A stretch of DNA of 64,000 bases from Pholis gunnellus (taxonomy: Eukaryota; Chordata; Actinopteri; Perciformes; Pholidae). Location of the stretch: assembly GCA_910591455.2 (NCBI GenBank), contig OU342824.1, positions 4,902,583-4,966,582 of the forward strand. Reading direction: 5' to 3'. Below, in pieces: positions 58,801-64,000 of the stretch. The notes under the pieces were generated by a model. The model was not told the DNA's origin. It worked only from the letters and a program-made list of their open reading frames with translations, and searched no databases. Each line of letters starts with the position of its first letter. Position 1 is the stretch's first letter. The position numbers and the translations under genes were made by a program.

Positions 58801-59535
58801 TAATTATGTAATTTATTTCTTTGTCTGACACTGGCATTTGTTGAGACCCATGTATATAGTTTGTCAAGTAAGCCAAAATTTGCATCGGGTCTCAAATTTG
58901 CCAATACCAGTCAGGTTCAGTCGGGTTGGAGCTTAAAGATCTGGGTTTAGATCTCAGTGCATCGTAACTTAAAACCCCAAACACAATGTCCTTAACTTAG
59001 TCTTTTTTTACATCTTTCTCTTTTGTGCTTCAGCGTGTTTGCTCATTGCTTTTCAGTACGTACCTGCCCATACACATTTCATGCAGACAGTCTTGTAGAG
59101 TTGGTATGGGGTTTGATTCGCCACCCGAGACCACTCAAGAGGAAAAATATCTACCTCTGCTGTTCGCCCATTTGCAGCTAATTAGACAGCATGTGACTGA
59201 TTTGGGCCTGTTGTAAACACCGTCCCATCTGACTTCCATTACGAAGCAGAAATGAAATAAGCAAGGACCTGAGTGGGAACCAGCGGTAGCAGAAGCCGCG
59301 GTCACACGGGCCCGCGACGCCTTGTTGCAACGGCAATGTGCCGCGCTACATCATGAAGTACTTTACAGCCACTAATTAACACACGCAGGCGCTTTGGTTT
59401 CTGCCTCAGAAAATATACAAATTAGAAAAACATTTCCACTTGTGCTGAGGCGAAACTCGCCTGATGGGAACAGCCTCACAAATCACCCGCGGGGCCGCGA
59501 GCGGCCTCGCCAGATCGACCTGTGTGCCCGCAGAT
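58801..59535. other. Non-coding sequence
   Basis: No gene. 59285-59345 is CpG-rich (AGCCGCGGTCACACGGGCCC, GCGACGCC) and may belong with the candidate element further on. Otherwise AT-rich. Confidence 0.55.
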
Positions 59536-59558
59536 CACCCCCCCCCCCCCCCCCCCCC
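59536..59558. repeat. Poly-C run (23)
   Basis: Longest homopolymer in the window. Minus-strand frames show it as poly-glycine. Confidence 0.96.
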
Positions 59559-59722
59559 AAGAAAAAAAGAATCACACGCACGCACTGAACACATTTCTCA
59601 AACCGCGTATTGCCATAAACAAATCGGTGGCGAACAAACACCGTCATGCGCTGCGGTCGGACAATGAACACTGCCATTCCTGAGACAACTCAACCAGAAA
59701 CAAATGCATTGGAAACAAAGCA

Positions 59723-59723
<1 letters not shown>

Positions 59724-59769
<46 letters not shown>
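59724..59769. repeat. (AC)23 microsatellite
   Basis: Perfect AC array of 46 bp. Confidence 0.98.
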
Positions 59770-59771
<2 letters not shown>

Positions 59772-59789
59772 CTTTTCACGGCTCCAGTC

Positions 59790-60065
59790 GCCGACACGTC
59801 ATTTATCCTCTCTTTTCGAACGGACCTCGGAGCAGCTGTTATGAGTAACGCTACATAACACCGAGCTCCTGGCTGCAAAGAAACACTGCTGATTTGCCAA
59901 ATGAACAGATGACTAATTAAAAACACAGCATAAATGTGAGTAATTAATGAGTCCATAAAGTCGAGGTAATCTCAGGGATCCAGTATTAACAAACTGTGAG
60001 AGGGCCGGGACGGAGGTGATTAACAGTGCGGGCCACCTTGGCTCTAATTAACTACACAACCACAG
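59790..60065. promoter_or_regulatory. Candidate conserved non-coding element
   Basis: Unique sequence with many TAAT-type cores: GATGACTAATTAAAAACAC, GTGAGTAATTAATGAGTCC, GGAGGTGATTAACAG and GGCTCTAATTAACTAC, plus GCCAAATGAACAG. CpG-bearing blocks (GGCCGGGACGG) alternate. No open frame, no repeat similarity. This is the densest homeobox-site patch in the window and the strongest enhancer candidate by composition. Confidence 0.42.
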
Positions 60066-60751
60066 TCACAACCGGAGTCGGTGAGCATATGTCAGGGTTT
60101 TCAGGGTGGTTGTCTTTTGGTTTTAAGATGCCAATGCATCTGAAAGAAAGACAGATCAGTGAATGTTGCGTGATGCAACACACATCTCTGGTATCTCTCA
60201 ACTACCAGGCCATTCTTTGTAACACATGTCAGCTAAAAAAAAATAAAAGAGCTAAACTCAGGTTTTCCACTTAAATCATGTACAGCAAACATGTTGTTGC
60301 CCTTCATAATAGGCCTTTATAATGGCTACATTTGTAGGAGAGTTAACCAAATTAATAATGCAGTCAATATATCACATGACTAGTGATGAATGGAGAAAAT
60401 GTACTGCACCCACACTTGAAATGGACCGCAGTAGAAACTCCAGCACAGGTCGTCCTGGTAAACAGACCCGGCAGAGTGCGCTCCTGCATTTGTTCGCCGT
60501 GGAGGTGGTTTTTATCTTATCACAACCATCTGCCAGGTCTGCTCCTGTTTTGTTCGTGGAGATTGGAAAGAAGATAATGTGGGAGCCAAAAACACTTCAC
60601 CGTGTAAAAGAAGTCTGCCTCCTGCTGCCTGGAGAGCTGCTTTCATCTCTGCAGCTCATTATGCAGCACTCCCCTGGCTCAGGACCCAGGTATGATGCAC
60701 AGACAGTGGGTAGGAGACTTAATAAATTCCTTTTGTTTACCTTACATCAGA

Positions 60752-60775
60752 GTGTGTGTGTGTGTGTGTGTGTGT
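60752..60775. repeat. (TG)n microsatellite
   Basis: About 12 units. Confidence 0.95.
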
Positions 60776-62019
60776 ATGTATGCAGTTAGAAATAGTATAA
60801 ATTCCACATTTCCGCTTTATGTTAGCTGAACACATTTTCCTTTTCTGGGAGAGGAACTGTTTGGCTAAAGAGACCTTTCACTCTTTTTCGGTTATTAGTT
60901 AAAAATCCTCAGATTTTGTAATATTATTATTATTATAAGTACTGCTTTTTTAATCCGTTCCTCATGAATATTTATGTATAGAAAAGATCTGGGAATTTTT
61001 CATTGTTTCCTAAATCAAATTTAAAAAAAGAAGAAATAAGATAAAATAATGTTGATAATATTAATGTTTGCAATTTGGGATTGTATACATAATAAAACCT
61101 TAAATGAGATAAAGTGTCACAATATAAAGACCATTTTAAGTGATACTTATCTTTGGAGGCCGTATAAAAGGTTTGCATATGAGAACACATAATGAAGGCC
61201 CTTTTATGAGGTTTACTGTCTAGTTTATACACAGTATTACTCATAAAAATCACTTTCTATGCTCACAGCTTCGTCAACTAAATAATCCTTGCACGTTTTA
61301 CAATTTATGGAGGTGTGTATAAAATGAACATAAGGAAGCATCACACTAATGTGTGACCGTTTGCTTGTGTTCATTATGTCACGAACCCTTCGATGTTGTG
61401 TGTTGTGTGTCGGGACATATTCTTCAACTAACTTCTCGTTTTACAATTCCAGACGATACAAAGTGTGTAGCTGCTGCCTCTGCTGGCCAACTCTTACCAC
61501 TTGGGAACATCGGAGCGGCTTTATGTAAATAAATAGATAATAAAACAAAAGTCCGGGTGAAAATCTGATTTTGAAAGAACTTTATATTCACTTAAGAGTC
61601 GTTTGTGCATAATCAGCAGCTCATCTGCACATTGTCCTATCCACTTGCAGCGTTTGTCCCACGAGAAGCGTGTTTTTTTTCACAAGCTGTGGAATATGTG
61701 TCTTCTTGGGGCAGAAAACTCGACTTTTTGAGGCTTTGAGACATTTAAACACGGGTGAAAATCAGATCAAAAACTAATCTGCATCTTTCAAAGAGTCTCA
61801 GTGTTTTACAGTAAAAGCCTGTAAATAAAAAGACAACGCGTACACATTGGTACCACAGAACTTCCAGGAGTGATACAGGATGACTTCATGTAAGGGAACT
61901 TTCATAAACCCTCTATGTGCTTGACCGAATATCTATGTGTTCATATGCGCATGTATGAATGCACACGCATGTCATCTACCCATATCCCCCATGGGAGAGA
62001 CACGGGGTGTCAGTCTACG

Positions 62020-62049
62020 AGGCTGTCAGTGCCTGCTCACTGACAGCCT
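62020..62049. other. Perfect hairpin, 12-bp arms, 6-nt loop
   Basis: AGGCTGTCAGTG (62020-62031) and CACTGACAGCCT (62038-62049) are exact reverse complements. No U-tract follows in the terminator sense, and the stem is short for a microRNA. Unassigned. Confidence 0.85.
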
Positions 62050-62472
62050 ATAAGTTCCCCTGGTTCCCTTTTGGAATAACAACCAACCCCTTATTGAATA
62101 ACCTCTGTTTCACCTAACCCCTCAGCGCGCCCCTCGTCTCCCTCCAAAAAACCAAATCTGAGCTCAATAGGAGCTCGGTCAGGCCAGTTATTGATAAATC
62201 CACGTTCCGTACCCCAGCCGCTACAAATTACCATATTATAGGGCTTACAGGTATTAGTTATGGGAGGCCTGAGTAGCTTTTGTCTGTCTGGACAGGCAGT
62301 GATGGAGACACAGGCTGGAGTCAGGAAAGTAGATATGGGGAGGATATTGAGAAAGAGGTGGAGGTGGCGTCATGTGTAGTCACAATTGATCAATCTGTGA
62401 GGACTGCAGGAGGACTAGCTGTTCACATTTCACCAGCAGTATGCACAGCTCTGGTACTACACACTGTTTATC

Positions 62473-62475
62473 ATA

Positions 62476-62507
<32 letters not shown>
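62473..62507. repeat. (TA)n microsatellite
   Basis: About 16 TA units with one GT interruption. Confidence 0.95.
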
Positions 62508-62764
62508 GTAGTGGCAATTAAAGATCTACTCCTACAAACATGACTTCAATGTCATTAGTTATGAAAAAAAGAAGGAAAAAGCCAACTACTAACTAATAGC
62601 AGAAAACGCAAAATTGCACTAGCTAAATTCGAGCTAACTGCTAACTGGGGGTGCATCTCCTGCAGCCGCTGCACTCTGAACTCCCAAACAGTCGAGGGTG
62701 CGAGTCTTTTTCTCGTTGCTGCCACATTGGATTTATTCCAATGAAAAAACAACTATTAAAACCA

Positions 62765-63105
62765 TAGCCTGTATATAGAAAGCGGACGTAGTCACAGTGG
62801 CCGTCACCCGTTTGTTCATGGACTGTCGTTGTGAAGCCTCAGAGTTCAGGAATTTTGCCATCGCCATGTTTTTTTTGCAGCCAATGAATGAAAGTTACCA
62901 TATTTGGCGTATGGAGGAATGCCGTAGAGACGCGGTATACGTCTCTGGTAGCGGTATCGACCTATCAATCACAGTAAGCCCGCCCTAAAGCATACTCTTT
63001 CTCTCCAAATTGGACCATCATTTACTAAATTAACATCATGCTGCATTGAAAAAGACTTAAAACTAGCATTTGAGATCAAAAACTCATGTGTATGTATCTA
63101 GAGCA
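62765..63105 (+). repeat. Family X dispersed repeat, copy C
   Basis: AGCCTGTATATAGAAAGCGG, GGCCGTCACCCGTTTGTTCA, ATTTTGCCATCGCCATG, GAAAGTTACCATATTTGG, GCCGTAGAGACGCGGTATAC, TTGGACCATCATTTACTAAA, TTAACATCATGCTGCATTGA and AAAACTAGCATTTGAGATCA match copy B in the first half and copy A in the second. The right end (GAGTCGCCCCCT onward) is missing, so it is 3'-truncated. Confidence 0.65.
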
Positions 63106-63805
63106 GGTCACCCTGTTACAAGAACAGTGCTTGGTCAGTTTTTGCTTATGTCCTAATAAAAACTAATTTGTGAATGTGTTAAAAAGATTCATTGCAAAGT
63201 AAGTTGTGAGTGAGTCAAATCTTTCAGAAAAGGGATAAAATTCATGGTGGCAGTGTTCCATGCATGGGTGTGTGGTGCCCCCCCTCCCTGATTGAGATTA
63301 ATTGCATGACAAAAAGCTAAATGTTGTTAGCTCTTTCCTCTACAAGGTCATACCCGCAGCTGCTGAGCATCTCTACCTTCAAAACACACTTGTATAACTC
63401 AATCCACCTTACGGCCTGGCTGCAGTTACATCACCCGAGGCTGAAGACTGAGGTTGGAGTGATGAGTTCAGCGGAATAAAGAACGAGTAGAACCATCATT
63501 TCTCGACTATCAACACCTCCGTCTCCCACTGAGACGGGCAGAGGGGAAGTTAATGGTAAATACTTTCAGAAGATGAGAGACAGATGGTTGCACTGCTGTA
63601 GGGTACAACAGAGTGATAGACCCAAAGTCATCTGTTCACTAAAGCACTGAGTAACCGTTCAAAATGACTGTTTCCTCTCTTCTGAGATGTAGCTCCTCTT
63701 ACAGTTCAACACCACATGCCCAATTGTGCCCATCAATCTTACAGTAAAGCTGACTGAGTTAAGATTATTTTCCAGTTTGGTAACATTCACATATTTTTTA
63801 TAAAT
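63106..63805. other. Non-coding sequence
   Basis: No gene or named repeat recognised. Confidence 0.6.
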
Positions 63806-64000
63806 GACACAGTACGATATTTTGGTAAATATGCTTATTTTCGTCCTGGTTAGATGAATAGATTGGGACCATTCTCCACAGTTTGTGTGCTCAGTGTGAA
63901 GACTATCCATGGGGAAGTTAGCTTAGCTTAGCATAAATACTGAAATGCAGAGGAAGCAACAAGCCTGACTTTGTGTAAAGCTAAAAAATACAAAAATGCA
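63806..64000. mobile_element. Foldback MITE family M, cut by window end
   Basis: GATATTTTGGTAAATATGCT, TGGTTAGATGAATAGATTGG, GAAGTTAGCTTAGCTTAGCA then TAAATACTGAAATGC and GCCTGACTTTGTG follow the left half of the family (AATACGCTTATT, AGTTAGATGAGAAGAT, TAGCTTAGCTTAGCATAAAG, CTGGCTCTGTC). The right half would lie beyond 64000. Confidence 0.6.

Larger units (their letters stand above)
60066..62754. other. Non-coding sequence
   Basis: A TG array lies at 60752-60775 and a TA array at 62473-62507. A perfect 12-bp-arm hairpin lies at 62020-62049. The 155-codon frame at 60322-60789 runs into the TG array and has no recognisable domain. 60900-61350 is AT-rich. 62080-62260 is a unique patch with CGCGCCCC and TTATTGATAAATCC motifs. 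Confidence 0.55.

Noticed and set aside
58433..58828. 131-codon frame as a host gene
   Set aside because: The peptide is the C-terminal tail of a RTE-type LINE and runs through the GATG tail.
60322..60789. 155-codon open frame on the + strand
   Set aside because: Ends in translated TG repeat; no domain or signal recognised.
1..64000. tRNA, rRNA or known microRNA genes
   Set aside because: I scanned for GGTTCGA-type B boxes with matching A boxes and for familiar microRNA seeds; isolated partial matches only (for example GGGTTCGAG near 40300), without cloverleaf or precursor context.

Overview
The window looks like a stretch of teleost (ray-finned fish, probably percomorph) nuclear genome. 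I see no protein-coding gene, rRNA or tRNA that I can defend. The evidence for a fish is the repeat content: long (CA)n/(TG)n and (GA)n arrays with poly-G/poly-C runs, a 5'-truncated Rex3-like LINE ending in GATG repeats, hAT-type termini, a solo LTR, and several dispersed families that I recognise from memory as common in teleosts. The open reading frames are short (172 codons at most), mutually overlapping and without recognisable domains. The exceptions are two stretches of transposon protein. The region is therefore intergenic or intronic, such as a gene desert or large introns.

Layout. 1-6 kb: mostly unique sequence with a CpG-dense patch near 1.5 kb, eroded repeats at 2.0-2.4 kb and a strong G-quadruplex candidate at 5.5 kb. 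6-12 kb: a (CA)n array, a GC-rich patch with a perfect hairpin at 6.7 kb, two MITE-like elements with hAT-like ends (7.75 and 9.9 kb), a teleost dispersed tail (8.3 kb), a degenerate family-G repeat (11.1 kb) and a clean 416-bp solo LTR with a perfect 5-bp target duplication (11594-12009). 12-24 kb: mainly unique sequence, two of the longest CA arrays (13.9 and 18.6 kb) and an interrupted family-X repeat (20.1-21.0 kb). 24-31 kb: a nearly complete foldback MITE (24.5-25.0 kb), a CpG-rich patch that may be conserved non-coding sequence (27.4-27.7 kb), and a complex self-similar repeat with a 28-bp tandem array and a long TGTC-type array (29.45-30.76 kb). 31-42 kb: candidate regulatory patches, a (GACCA)-type repeat, a family-G copy (35.2 kb), a reverse-oriented family-T repeat (39.2-39.55 kb) and a 42-bp minisatellite interrupted by a hAT end (41.2-41.5 kb). 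42-53 kb: a nested repeat (family X inside family G, 43.97-44.87 kb), a frameshifted LINE reverse-transcriptase tail (46.56-46.98 kb) and another foldback MITE (50.2 kb). 53-64 kb: unique sequence with possible conserved patches, the Rex3-like fragment (58.33-58.80 kb), long poly-C and CA arrays (59.5-59.8 kb), family-X copy C (62.76-63.1 kb) and the start of a foldback MITE cut by the window end.

There is no gene network to describe. Any biology of interest would be regulatory (non-repetitive CpG-rich or homeobox-site-rich patches that may be conserved enhancers) or structural (nested transposons, foldback elements, expanded simple repeats). I did not find a convincing new biological system. 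Repeat-family assignments rest on pattern memory and internal comparison, not on a database search. Letters X, G, T and M are my own labels for families seen in more than one copy.
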